From Planctomycetota bacterium (GTDB lineage Bacteria; Planctomycetota; UBA8742; UBA2392), in NCBI GenBank assembly GCA_019636215.1, contig JAHBXZ010000006.1, positions 124,001 through 188,000 of the forward strand: a stretch of 64,000 nucleotides of DNA. The letters are read 5' to 3'. Numbering within the stretch: the stretch's first letter is position 1; the number at the start of each line of letters is the position of its first letter. The notes below the pieces were generated by a model. It made no database searches, had not been told where the DNA came from, and saw only the letters and a list, made by a program, of their open reading frames with translations. The translations under genes were made by a program, and so were the position numbers. Positions 8,052 through 15,697 of the stretch are shown here, piece after piece.

Positions 8052-8525
8052 TTATGCCGCGGCGGGCAGGCGGATGCTTTCGGGGAAGTCGTCTTCCAGG
8101 ATGATCAGCAGGCCCTCATCCACACCGGCGTTGCGGCGCTCGGCCAGCAGTTCAATGGCCTCGCCCAGCCCGTACAGGGCAAAGGCATCCACCATGCGGC
8201 TGCTGGGTTCAATCAACCGCAGCCGCACCTGGCGCACCCGGCAGGCCTCCATGAACTCCACCAGCACGGCCAGGCCGCAGCCGTCCATGCTGGCCACGCG
8301 CGAACAATCCAGCAGCACAACCCGCGCGCCGGGCGACAGCAGGCTGAACAATTGCCGGCGCAGGCGCGGGCCGTCGGAAAAACGAAAGGCGCCGCACAGC
8401 TCCGCCTGCGGGGTGGGCGGGTGTGCCTGCGGTGCAGAGGAAACGGGCTCGGCCGCGGCCTTGCGGATGCGGTCTGTGAAACGGCGGATGGCGGCCATCG
8501 GCATGGGGCACCTCGCCAGAGCCAT
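8052..8525 (-). CDS. STAS-domain protein lacking the phospho-acceptor serine
   Basis: 157 residues. After a 40-residue linker, residues about 45-145 match the STAS fold of anti-sigma-factor antagonists and MlaB-like proteins (LDCSRVASMDGCGLAVLVEFM). In classical antagonists the loop reads D-S-S/A-G with a phosphorylated serine; here it is D-G-C-G, so regulation by an SpoIIAB-type kinase is not expected. It could be an MlaB-like or structural STAS protein. No kinase, phosphatase or ABC-transporter gene is adjacent. The start is uncertain because several in-frame ATGs occur. Confidence 0.75.
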   Translation of the reverse strand: MALARCPMPMAAIRRFTDRIRKAAAEPVSSAPQAHPPTPQAELCGAFRFSDGPRLRRQLFSLLSPGARVVLLDCSRVASMDGCGLAVLVEFMEACRVRQVRLRLIEPSSRMVDAFALYGLGEAIELLAERRNAGVDEGLLIILEDDFPESIRLPAAA

Positions 8526-8565
8526 CGGCAGGCCCCGCGACGTGACTTGACGGCAAACCCCAAAA

Positions 8566-9594
8566 TCAGCCGAACACCTGCGCCAGCCGGAAGTAATCCG
8601 GCGTCACGCGCTTGAGCTTGCCCACCACATCGGCCAGCGGCACCGGCGCCACCCTGGTGCCCTGCAGCCCGGCCATCAGCCCGGTTTGGCCCTCGACCAG
8701 CAGGTCAAAGGCCTTGTCGCTGACGCGGGTGGCCAGAATGCGGTCGGCCGCGCAGGGCGATGCGCTGCGCTGCAGATAGCCCAGCGTGGTGCAGCGGGCG
8801 TCATAGCCCAGCCGGGTTTCGATTTCGCGCGCCAGGTTCGCGCCCACGCCGCCCAGCTTGGGCCGGCCCAGCCTGTCCTGCGAGGCCGACTGCGGGTCAA
8901 TCACGCCCTGCGAATCCACCGCGCCCTCGGCGATTACCACAATCGAGTAATTGCGCCCGTGCGTTTCATGGCGGGTGCGCAGCCTGGCGCAGATTTCCTC
9001 CAGCGTGAACGGGAACTCGGGCACCAGCGCAAGGTCGGCCCCGCCGGCAATCGCGGCTTCCACGGCAATCCAGCCCACGTTGCGGCCCATGACCTCGACC
9101 ACCATCACGCGGTTGTGGCTTTCGGCCGTGGCCCGCAGGTTGTCCAGCGCGTGGGTGACCATCTCTACGGCCGTCAGAAAGCCCACCGTAAGTTCGGTGC
9201 CCACGAGGTCGTTGTCGATGGTCTTGGGCACGCCGATCACGGGAAAGCCCGTTTGCGCCAGCAGGTGCGCGGCCGTCTGGCTGCCGTTGCCGCCGATCAC
9301 GCACAGGCCGTGAATGTCGTGCCGGGCCAGCGCGGCCCTGGCAAGCTCGGCGTCGCCGGGGGCAAGAAACAGCCGCGAGCGCGAAGACCGCAGAATCGTG
9401 CCCGCCGTCTGGACAATGCCGGTCACGTCGTCGCGGGCGATGTCGCGCACGTTGCCCTTCAGCAGGCCGTCCCAGGCATCAAACACGCCTACGGGCGTGA
9501 TGCCGGCGTTGAAGCAGCGCCGCGCAATCGTGCGGATGCAGGCGTTGGTGCCCGGGGCGTCGCCGCCGGAAGTAATCAGGCCGATGCGTTTCAT
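8566..9594 (-). CDS. pfkA: 6-phosphofructokinase, group with Gly104/Lys124 and an unusual Asn103
   Basis: 342 residues from ATG 9594. It phosphorylates fructose 6-phosphate in glycolysis. Visible landmarks: GGDAPG (residues 10-15), PKTIDND (123-129) and MGRNVGW. Lys124 with Gly104 is the combination of actinobacterial-type ATP-PFK and mixed ATP/PPi enzymes; PPi-specific enzymes would have Asp104. The nearly invariant GGDGS loop is GGNGS here, so the Mg-ATP-contacting Asp103 is Asn. The start is fixed by a TATACT element six bases upstream; an earlier in-frame start at 9615 would lie upstream of that promoter. Substrate preference (ATP or PPi) is open. Confidence 0.9.
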   Translation of the reverse strand: MKRIGLITSGGDAPGTNACIRTIARRCFNAGITPVGVFDAWDGLLKGNVRDIARDDVTGIVQTAGTILRSSRSRLFLAPGDAELARAALARHDIHGLCVIGGNGSQTAAHLLAQTGFPVIGVPKTIDNDLVGTELTVGFLTAVEMVTHALDNLRATAESHNRVMVVEVMGRNVGWIAVEAAIAGGADLALVPEFPFTLEEICARLRTRHETHGRNYSIVVIAEGAVDSQGVIDPQSASQDRLGRPKLGGVGANLAREIETRLGYDARCTTLGYLQRSASPCAADRILATRVSDKAFDLLVEGQTGLMAGLQGTRVAPVPLADVVGKLKRVTPDYFRLAQVFG

Positions 9595-9600
9595 GGCGGC

Positions 9601-9606
9601 AGTATA
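9601..9606 (-). promoter_or_regulatory. -10 element TATACT, leaderless start of pfkA
   Basis: On the minus strand TATACT is followed by GCCGCC and then the ATG, a six-base gap that puts the transcript start on the start codon. Confidence 0.6.
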
Positions 9607-9633
9607 GCCCCGCATCGGGCGCGGGTGTGTGGG

Positions 9634-10245
9634 TCAACGCTTGTTGAACCAGGCCGGGCTGAACAGCGGCTCTTCCCAGGTGAACTCGCCGTCGCCGCCC
9701 TTGATGTCAAACGTCAGCGTGCCGACGCCGTCGCGCTCTCCGGGAGGCCGGGGCTCGGCCACAAGTTTTACGCCGAAGTCCGTGACCTGCACTTCGTCGC
9801 GCACAATGTAGTACTTGCCCGTCAGTTCAACCGGGTAGACTCCGCAGCCGCCTTTGCCGATCGCGCCGGTCAGCGTGCGGATATGCTCGCTTCCGTTTGA
9901 CTTGGAGTAAGCGACCCGCACCTGGTTCTTCATTGAGCCCAGCATCTGTTCGGCTTCGGCGCGGCGCGCGTCGCGGGTGCCGGGCGTCATCAACACCACA
10001 AGCGGCATCAGGAGCAGTGGGGCCAGAACTCCGGCGGGCATGGCAACCCAGCGGCGCTTTCGGAACAGCACCGCCGACGTGACAATCCCGGCCAGAAAGC
10101 CAACCAGAACTGCGGGACCCCACTTGATCAGCAGTCCCAGCCCGATGCCGCTCGTCAATGTAATCAGCGCCGAGGCCACAGCAACGCCAAGGGACTTCAA
10201 CACCCGGTTGCCGGGGTCAGCAGGCTTGCTTGCCGTCATGGGCAC
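9634..10245 (-). CDS. Membrane protein with three predicted helices and a soluble C-terminal domain
   Basis: 203 residues, starting GTG or the ATG two codons later. Residues about 17-90 contain three hydrophobic segments (ALITLTSGIGLGLLI, AVLVGFLAGIVTSAVLF, VLAPLLLMPLVVLM). The remaining 110 residues form a soluble domain beginning AEQMLGSMKNQVRVAYSK. That part resembles the pilin-like C-terminal domains found after DUF4190-type membrane regions, but the match is only by eye. Function unknown. It lies 39 bp upstream of pfkA with its own start, so co-transcription is unlikely given the pfkA promoter. Confidence 0.65.
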   Translation of the reverse strand: MPMTASKPADPGNRVLKSLGVAVASALITLTSGIGLGLLIKWGPAVLVGFLAGIVTSAVLFRKRRWVAMPAGVLAPLLLMPLVVLMTPGTRDARRAEAEQMLGSMKNQVRVAYSKSNGSEHIRTLTGAIGKGGCGVYPVELTGKYYIVRDEVQVTDFGVKLVAEPRPPGERDGVGTLTFDIKGGDGEFTWEEPLFSPAWFNKR

Positions 10246-10322
10246 CCACCGGGAAAGTACGTCAGCGGATCAGAGAGCCGGATTGTCTCACAGCCAGAAT
10301 GCACCGGCAATCGGATTTGCAG

Positions 10323-10350
10323 CATAGCCCCAGCCGCAGGCTGGGGGTGC
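10323..10350. repeat. REP-like palindrome, copy 2
   Basis: Identical over 28 bp to 7907-7934. Both copies are followed, after a variable gap, by a GGTTGCATGC word. Confidence 0.8.
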
Positions 10351-10430
10351 GACGAGCACTCTTGCGATGGGCCGTTGATGGCGCGGGTTGCATGCAACCC
10401 ATGCCATTTTCGCGCGATGCCGAACCATGC

Positions 10431-10462
10431 AAAGACCCGCCGCGTGGGCGGCGGGTCCTTTT
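10431..10462 (-). terminator. Terminator of the EF-hand gene
   Basis: Stem GACCCGCCGC/GCGGCGGGTC with loop GTGG at 10434-10457, flanked by short T-runs on both strands, 16 bases past the end of the EF-hand gene. Confidence 0.65.
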
Positions 10463-10477
10463 GGTTTGGCCTGCGGG

Positions 10478-11185
10478 TTACTTGCCTTCTTCCTTCGGGG
10501 TTTCCTTCGGGGCTTCCTTGGGCGCTTCCTTCGGGGCTTCCTTGGGCTTTTCGGCGTCGGGGCGGGCGGGGCGAACACGTTCGGCAGCGCCGCGCATGCC
10601 CTTTTCAATCTCCTCCTTGGTCAGGAAGCCGTCTTTGTCGGCGTCCAGTTCTTCAAAGCGGCCCTTCAGGCGTTCGGGGGCTTCTTCTTTGCTGACTTTG
10701 CCGTCGCCGTCTTTGTCCATGTCCTTGATGAAGTCGCGCTGGGCCGGGCGCACGGGGCGCTCACCCTCTGGCGCGGGCTTGGGGGCCTGGGCCTCGCGGG
10801 CCTTGACCCATTCCTCTTTGCTGAGGGTGCCGTCCTTGTCCGTGTCGGCGGTGTCCAGCATGGACGCGCGGCGTTCGCCCAGTTCTTCCTTGGTCAGCTT
10901 GCCGTCGTCGTCGCGGTCAAGCACCTTGAACTCTTCTTCCAGCACGGCCTTGTCAACCTTGGGTGCCTCCGCGCCGGGGCGTACGCGGCCGCCTTCTGGG
11001 CGGGGGCGCTCGGGTCTGGCCTCAGGGCGTGGGCGTTCGGGCTTGGCTTCAGGCTTGGCTTCGGGCTTGGCTTCAGGCTTGGGTGTTTCCGGCGCGGGGG
11101 CCGGGGCTGGTTCAGGTGTCGGTTCCATCTGGGCGTACAGGCCGCCCGAGAACAGAAAGATCGCACAGAGAAAGATCACACGCTT
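10478..11185 (-). CDS. Secreted EF-hand protein with Pro/Glu/Lys-rich linkers
   Basis: 235 residues. A signal peptide (MKRVIFLCAIFLFSGGLYAQ) is followed by a low-complexity PKPEAKPEAKPE linker. Four 12-residue EF-hand calcium loops follow: DRDDDGKLTKEE, DTDKDGTLSKEE, DKDGDGKVSKEE and DADKDGFLTKEE. All have acidic residues at positions 1, 3, 5 and 12 and glycine at 6, so four Ca2+ sites are expected. The tail is a KEAPKEAP repeat. The start is supported by AAGGAG seven bases upstream. Likely a periplasmic or surface calcium-binding protein; partner unknown. Confidence 0.9.
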   Translation of the reverse strand, partial: KRVIFLCAIFLFSGGLYAQMEPTPEPAPAPAPETPKPEAKPEAKPEAKPERPRPEARPERPRPEGGRVRPGAEAPKVDKAVLEEEFKVLDRDDDGKLTKEELGERRASMLDTADTDKDGTLSKEEWVKAREAQAPKPAPEGERPVRPAQRDFIKDMDKDGDGKVSKEEAPERLKGRFEELDADKDGFLTKEEIEKGMRGAAERVRPARPDAEKPKEAPKEAPKEAPKETPKEEGK

Positions 11186-11388
11186 CATGGATACTCCTTG
11201 GGTAAGTTCAACCAATAGAACCCTGCGCCCGGGCCCCGGTTCCGGCATAAGTCGTTGCTGCGTAAACGGCTTTGCCTGCTGCACATGGGCACAGCCGGCG
11301 CATTGTCCTGCGCGCCGGGCCGAAACCAGAGAATCCATCGGCCTGTCCCTGTGTTTGTGTTATGTTGGAAACAGCAACGGAGTCCGCC

Positions 11389-12147
11389 ATGAAGTACGCC
11401 ATCGGGGCATTTCTGGTGATCGGCACGCTGGTCGTGACGTACCTGGCCATGCCCAAACAGGTCATCGACGAGTGCTGCGAATACATCGGCCTGCTGGGGC
11501 CTGAGGATGTCTCAGAGGTCCCCGGTGTCGACCACGCCGTGATTGAAGAAGCCCGCCCAGACGGCCAGATCCCCGACACCGTGCCGGGCCTGAAACTGCA
11601 CGACGCCATGCCGGCCTTCACACTGCCGGACCTTCATGGCAAACCCGTCGAAGTAAAGGCCGGGGCTGAGTTCACGGTGGTCACCTGGGTTTCCAGCCTG
11701 TGCCCGACCAGCAAAGTCTATGAGGTGCGCCTGAATGAACTGGCGCGCGACTTCCCCAACGTGCGCTGGGTGATGATCAACAGCGCGGCCATGGAAAGCC
11801 TGCCCGAGTTGAAGGAACACTTCGAGCGCAACGACCCGGATCGCCTGAAGCTGCCGGTACTCAAGGACGACGGCAACGTGATTGCCGACCTGTTCGGCGT
11901 GCGCGTGACGACCGAGATCTTCCTGTTTGACAGCGCCGGCCGGCTGCAGTACCGCGGCGCGATTGACGACGCCCGCAACCCCACGCGCGTGACCACCAGC
12001 TACCTGCGCGAAGTGCTGAAAGACCTTGCCGCGGGCAAAACGCCGCGCTGGCGGTACACCGCACCCAAGGGCTGCTGCCCGATTGACCGCGTGAAGAAGA
12101 CCCCGGCCGCGCCTGCACCGGTGCCCGCCACCAAAGGCAACTCATGA
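11389..12147 (+). CDS. Membrane-anchored redoxin/thioredoxin-like protein
   Basis: 252 residues from ATG 11389 (ACGGAG upstream). An N-terminal hydrophobic helix (AIGAFLVIGTLVVTYLAM) anchors a redoxin domain at about residues 65-220: AFTLPDLHGKPVEV, then VTWVSSLCPTSKVYEVRL, where the Cys sits at the peroxidatic/thioredoxin position but the second Cys of a CxxC is Ser. Two further cysteines lie near the C-terminus (GCCP). Its stop overlaps the next start (ATGA), so it is translationally coupled to a DUF1858 protein. Probably an extracytoplasmic thiol protein; electron donor unknown. Confidence 0.8.
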   Translation: MKYAIGAFLVIGTLVVTYLAMPKQVIDECCEYIGLLGPEDVSEVPGVDHAVIEEARPDGQIPDTVPGLKLHDAMPAFTLPDLHGKPVEVKAGAEFTVVTWVSSLCPTSKVYEVRLNELARDFPNVRWVMINSAAMESLPELKEHFERNDPDRLKLPVLKDDGNVIADLFGVRVTTEIFLFDSAGRLQYRGAIDDARNPTRVTTSYLREVLKDLAAGKTPRWRYTAPKGCCPIDRVKKTPAAPAPVPATKGNS

Positions 12148-12344
12148 CCATTACCGCCGAAAGCAACCTGGCCGAACTGGCCCGCAAGGACGAATCCGGC
12201 ACCAAGGCCGTGCTGGCGCGTTTTGCGATCATCCACTGCACCGGCTGCAGCGTGCCCGACCAGACCGTGGCCCAGGCCGCCAGCGCCGCGAAGCTGCCCG
12301 TCAACACGGTGCTGAAGGCCCTGCAGGCCGAGGTTAAGGTTTAA
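12144..12344 (+). CDS. DUF1858-like small redox-disulfide protein
   Basis: 66 residues. It matches the small DUF1858 family by its single HCxxC motif (His31, Cys32, Cys35: FAIIHCTGCS) between two helices. The family is described as disulfide-redox associated and is often fused to or encoded beside redox enzymes. Here its ATG overlaps the redoxin stop codon by four bases, arguing that the two act together. Cytoplasmic; no signal peptide. Confidence 0.85.
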   Translation: MTITAESNLAELARKDESGTKAVLARFAIIHCTGCSVPDQTVAQAASAAKLPVNTVLKALQAEVKV

Positions 12345-12346
12345 CC

Positions 12347-12547
12347 ATGCCGCGCAACGCAAACTGGCACGAAGTGGGCGGCAACGCCAAAATGCTGAAG
12401 GGCACCGAAGAAGACGCCCTGGCCGAACACGCCCCGCCGCCGCTGCCCACAACCCGGTCCGGCCGCGGCACCGTGGAGGGCGGACAACCCACCCACAAGC
12501 AGGCGTTGTACCCGACCGGCATCTCGCGCAAGCGCGCCCGGCGATAG
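12347..12547 (+). CDS. Small basic hypothetical protein
   Basis: 66 residues, starting two bases after the DUF1858 stop codon, which suggests the third gene of the redoxin operon. It is hydrophilic and ends in a basic tail (ISRKRARR); no cysteines, no membrane segment, no recognised family. The strict spacing is the main support for it being real. Confidence 0.55.
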   Translation: MPRNANWHEVGGNAKMLKGTEEDALAEHAPPPLPTTRSGRGTVEGGQPTHKQALYPTGISRKRARR

Positions 12548-12688
12548 CTGTGTCACGGGCAGGTTGATTCACACTTTCCTGACATTCCCCCGGCGCGCAA
12601 ATTTGCGCCCCGGGCGTCTTTACAACGCGCCCTTGCCGACGCAAAAAAGCGCCCGCCGCATCCGGCGGCAGTGGTTCGCGGCGCGAAA

Positions 12689-12706
12689 CCCTTGACGTGT
12701 CAAGGG
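12689..12706. promoter_or_regulatory. Palindrome CCCTTGAC-GT-GTCAAGGG upstream of pdaD
   Basis: Two 8-bp arms with a 2-bp spacer, ending 62 bases before the pdaD start; its core TTGACNNGTCAA recurs at 18229, 48546 and 57626. Probable operator; the protein that binds it is not identified. Confidence 0.55.
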
Positions 12707-12768
12707 CCGCGCCCGGCAAAGCCTGTGCGCCCGTGTGTGGCGGGCAGGGCCACAACCTGGGGGTCACT

Positions 12769-13434
12769 ATGCTGCAGCTTGTTCCCACTCGCGCGTTTTT
12801 CACCAAGGGCGTCGGCACTCACAAAGAGTACCTGTCCAGCTTTGAGGACGCGCTGCGCGATGCCGGCATTGCCGCGCTGAACGTGGTTACCATCAGCAGC
12901 ATCATGCCCCCGGGCTGCAAGATCATCCCGCGCGAAAAGGGCCTGAAGGAACTGCACGACGGCCAGATCGGCTTCTGCGTCATGTCGCGCCAGGCCACCA
13001 ACGAATACCGCCGCCTGATTGCCGCCAGCGTCGGCGTTTCCATTCCCAAGGACCCCACCAAGTTCGGGTACCTCAGCGAATACCACACCTACGGCGTCAA
13101 CGACGAACAGGCCGGCGACTACGCCGAAGACCTGGCCGCCTCCATGCTGGCCACCACCATGGGCCTGCAGTTCGACCCCAACAAGGCCTGGAACGAACGC
13201 AAACAGGAATGGAAGGTCGGCGGCGAAATCGTCACCACCCGCAACGTCACGCAAAGCGCCGAAGGCCCCAAGGACGGGCACTGGAGCACCGTGATCGCCG
13301 CCTGCGTGTTCATTTTCGATAACTGGCAGCTCACGGCCGAGCAGATTGCGTCGCTGAATGCCGGCCACACCGGCCTGCGCGTGCCCCAGCCCGCCAACCC
13401 GATCATCCACAACAAGAAGAAGAACCATGGCTAA
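12769..13434 (+). CDS. pdaD: Pyruvoyl-dependent arginine decarboxylase
   Basis: 221 residues from ATG 12769 (GGGGG just upstream). It converts arginine to agmatine and CO2 with a covalent pyruvoyl group made by self-cleavage. The cleavage site is visible as TISSIMPPGCK, with Ser43-Ser44 the expected scissile pair. The preceding FFTKGVGTHKEYLSSFEDAL and following YLSEYHTYG blocks fit the PvlArgDC family. Its last eight bases overlap the start of the agmatinase gene, so the two steps from arginine to putrescine are coupled. A palindromic operator candidate lies upstream. Confidence 0.93.
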   Translation: MLQLVPTRAFFTKGVGTHKEYLSSFEDALRDAGIAALNVVTISSIMPPGCKIIPREKGLKELHDGQIGFCVMSRQATNEYRRLIAASVGVSIPKDPTKFGYLSEYHTYGVNDEQAGDYAEDLAASMLATTMGLQFDPNKAWNERKQEWKVGGEIVTTRNVTQSAEGPKDGHWSTVIAACVFIFDNWQLTAEQIASLNAGHTGLRVPQPANPIIHNKKKNHG

Positions 13435-14413
13435 GAGGGCCGCGCCAAAGGGCGCGCGAAAGGGAGCGCGAAGCGTAAGCGAGCGGAAAAAAAACACCGC
13501 GAAAACCCCGGACATTCGATCGCTGGTCGTCAAGGGCGACGACAACTTCTTCGGCCTTGAACCCGAACTTGCCACCTTTGACCGCGCCCGGTTTGTCGTC
13601 ATGAGCGCGCCCTTTGAGGGCACAGTAAGTTACGGCAAGGGCACCGGCGCCGGCCCGGCGGCCATCAAACGCGCCAGCCAGCAGGTTGAACTGTTTGACG
13701 AAATCACCCGCGCCGAGCACATCCCGCGCCACGGTGTGTGCACACTCAAGCCCTTCAACCCCAAGTGCAGCGCCGAACAGATGACCATGGGCCACGTCTA
13801 TGGCGCGGCCAGACAGATTGTTGCCGCGGGCAAGTTCCCGATTCTCGTCGGCGGCGAACACTCGGTGACCCCCGGCGCCATCAAGGCCTGTGCCGAGGCT
13901 TACCCAGACCTGAGCGTGCTGCACATCGACGCCCACAGCGACCTGCGCGAGGCCTACCACGACGACGCCTTCAGCCACGCCAGCGCCGCAGCGCGCTTCA
14001 ACGAGTGGTGCCCGGTGGTGCAGATCGGCATTCGTTCGCGCGAACGCATGGAAACCGGCAAGCCCGGCAAGCCGGTGTGGTGCTATCACGCGTTTGATTA
14101 CCGCCAAAGCGGCCCCTGGATTGACGAGGCCATCAGCCACCTGAGCCGCAACGTGTACCTGACCATCGACGTAGACGGCTTCGACCCCAGCGTGTTTCCC
14201 GGCACCGGCACCCCCGAACCGGGCGGTTTGAGCTGGTACACCGGGCTGGACATCATTGAGCGCCTGTGCAAAAGCCGCAACGTGGTGGGCTTTGACGTGG
14301 TCGAAGTCGCGCCCACCAAGGGCACCCAGGTAAGCGAGTTCGCCGGCGCAAGGCTGATGGGCCGCACCATGGCATTCATCAGCCACTACTGCTGGCGTGC
14401 CGAAGCAGTCTAG
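13427..14413 (+). CDS. speB: Agmatinase (ureohydrolase family)
   Basis: 328 residues. It hydrolyses agmatine to putrescine and urea at a dimanganese centre. Metal ligands are visible in GGEHS (142-146), DAHSD (168-172) and DVDGFD (248-253), and GFDVVEVAP ends the family core. The ATG lies inside the pdaD reading frame, giving translational coupling. The first 30 residues (AAPKGARKGARSVSERKK) are a basic extension whose DNA contains AGCGTAAGCGA, the word at the heart of the 28796-28863 palindrome, so it may derive from a repeat insertion. Arginase is unlikely given the decarboxylase partner. Confidence 0.92.
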   Translation: MAKRAAPKGARKGARSVSERKKNTAKTPDIRSLVVKGDDNFFGLEPELATFDRARFVVMSAPFEGTVSYGKGTGAGPAAIKRASQQVELFDEITRAEHIPRHGVCTLKPFNPKCSAEQMTMGHVYGAARQIVAAGKFPILVGGEHSVTPGAIKACAEAYPDLSVLHIDAHSDLREAYHDDAFSHASAAARFNEWCPVVQIGIRSRERMETGKPGKPVWCYHAFDYRQSGPWIDEAISHLSRNVYLTIDVDGFDPSVFPGTGTPEPGGLSWYTGLDIIERLCKSRNVVGFDVVEVAPTKGTQVSEFAGARLMGRTMAFISHYCWRAEAV

Positions 14414-14510
14414 GCAACACGTGGCGGGTTTGCGGTGATTGGTCGTGTCGGCCGGTTTGTGTCGCATGGTGTTGTATGGTTTCTGTGTCGCACGAACACA
14501 GGAGCCCGCC

Positions 14511-15227
14511 ATGCCCGCGCGCAAGCCTTCCTTACAGGAGATGCCCCACTTTCCGGCCGTCATGATGGCCCCCGAATCGCCGCTCAAGCAGCAGGTCGTT
14601 GACCACGCCAACCGCATCATGGCCTCGCGCATGCAGCTGCTGGAAGACTCGCTGGCGCTGTCACACATCAGCATCAGGCGCGCCACGGCCTACATCAATG
14701 CGATCGTCGACCGCCCGCCGGAATCGCCCGATGCCCAGACACGCCGCGACCCGCACATGGTCAGCCTCTCCCAGGCCAACCGCGCCCAGGCCCGGCTGTC
14801 CGCCACCATGCGCGACATCGAACGCCTGCGCGAGGCCAGCTACCAGGAAGCCCGCGAGGCCGCGTACAGGCGCACACTGACCCGCGTGGGCCCAAGGTAC
14901 TGGCCCAGCGAAGACCCCGACCTGCAGCCGCAAGGCGAAGCGCAGGAATCGCCCGAGGTGCCCGCGACGCCGCCCGAGATTGCGTCGCCGCCGGAGCTTG
15001 AGACACCGGCACCGCAGGAAACCCCGGCGCCAACGCCGACCGGCATCGACTACGAATCCATGCCGATGTCCAACCGGTTCTACGAGTTCGGCCAGGAACT
15101 CATGACCCGTTACGGCATTCCCAAACAACGCCAGGCCCAGCTCAACCGCCAGTGCAAGACCGAGCAATGGAAGCTGGGGCAATACAAGCGCGAGATCCAG
15201 AAGCTCGAGCAAGAGATGAAGAAGTAA
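14511..15227 (+). CDS. Hypothetical coiled-coil protein, 238 residues
   Basis: The start at ATG 14511 is supported by AGGAG. Helical N-terminal part (QVVDHANRIMASRMQLLEDSL), a Pro/Glu/Thr-rich linker at residues about 140-180, and a C-terminal coiled coil ending QKLEQEMKK. No signal peptide, no recognised family. Followed by a cluster of palindromic repeats. Possibly a structural cytoplasmic protein; nothing in the neighbourhood assigns a role. Confidence 0.7.
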   Translation: MPARKPSLQEMPHFPAVMMAPESPLKQQVVDHANRIMASRMQLLEDSLALSHISIRRATAYINAIVDRPPESPDAQTRRDPHMVSLSQANRAQARLSATMRDIERLREASYQEAREAAYRRTLTRVGPRYWPSEDPDLQPQGEAQESPEVPATPPEIASPPELETPAPQETPAPTPTGIDYESMPMSNRFYEFGQELMTRYGIPKQRQAQLNRQCKTEQWKLGQYKREIQKLEQEMKK

Positions 15228-15697
15228 GTTGGCGCAGCAGCGACACCATTGTCAGCGCGAGTCGGTGTGAATCGGGCGCCGCCGAAAAAGTTGGCTGTGC
15301 CATCGAGCCCCCAAAGGGGGCGGCATACTTGCCCGTGTGTCGCCCCCTGCGGGGGCTTTGGCTTCGGGGGCCGGCGCATCCCCGCGCTCACGCGCGGGGC
15401 TAATCCATAGCGCCCCCTGCGGGGGCTCAAACGCGATGCCAACGTTTTCGACAGAGCGTGTGAATCCGTGGACCAAAGCCGTTCTTGGCGGCTTTGCGCC
15501 TTTGCGTGAAATTGCTTTTCGCCCGACACCGCGCACGGGCAAAAGTGCCTGCGCCACCAAGAGTTGGCAGAACACACGTGCTGTTCAACCGCACCGCGCT
15601 TGTTTGCACCGATGACGGAAATGTGACAATCGGGGTGCCTGGCTCGGCGTTGCGTGGCGTTGACCTTGGCCCCCTGCGCGAGTCCAATACCCGGCCC
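15228..15697. other. 470-bp gene-free stretch with a REP-like palindrome cluster
   Basis: The first 200 bp hold four GC-rich palindromes (listed separately). 15445-15480 carries a GTGTGAATCCGTGGACC word of the CCACAGAT repeat family. The rest up to dnaX has no credible gene. No promoter or ribosome-binding site was found immediately before dnaX. Confidence 0.5.
15307..15426. repeat. Cluster of four REP-like palindromes
   Basis: GCCCCCAAAGGGGGC (15307-15321), GCCCCCTGCGGGGGC (15342-15356 and again 15412-15426) and CCCCGCGCTCACGCGCGGGG (15380-15399). Confidence 0.75.

Noticed and set aside
7661..8104. Plus-strand ORF of 147 codons in the repeat-rich gap
   Set aside because: It translates the REP palindrome (SPSRRLG) and its direct repeats, has no ribosome-binding site, and overlaps the STAS gene end.
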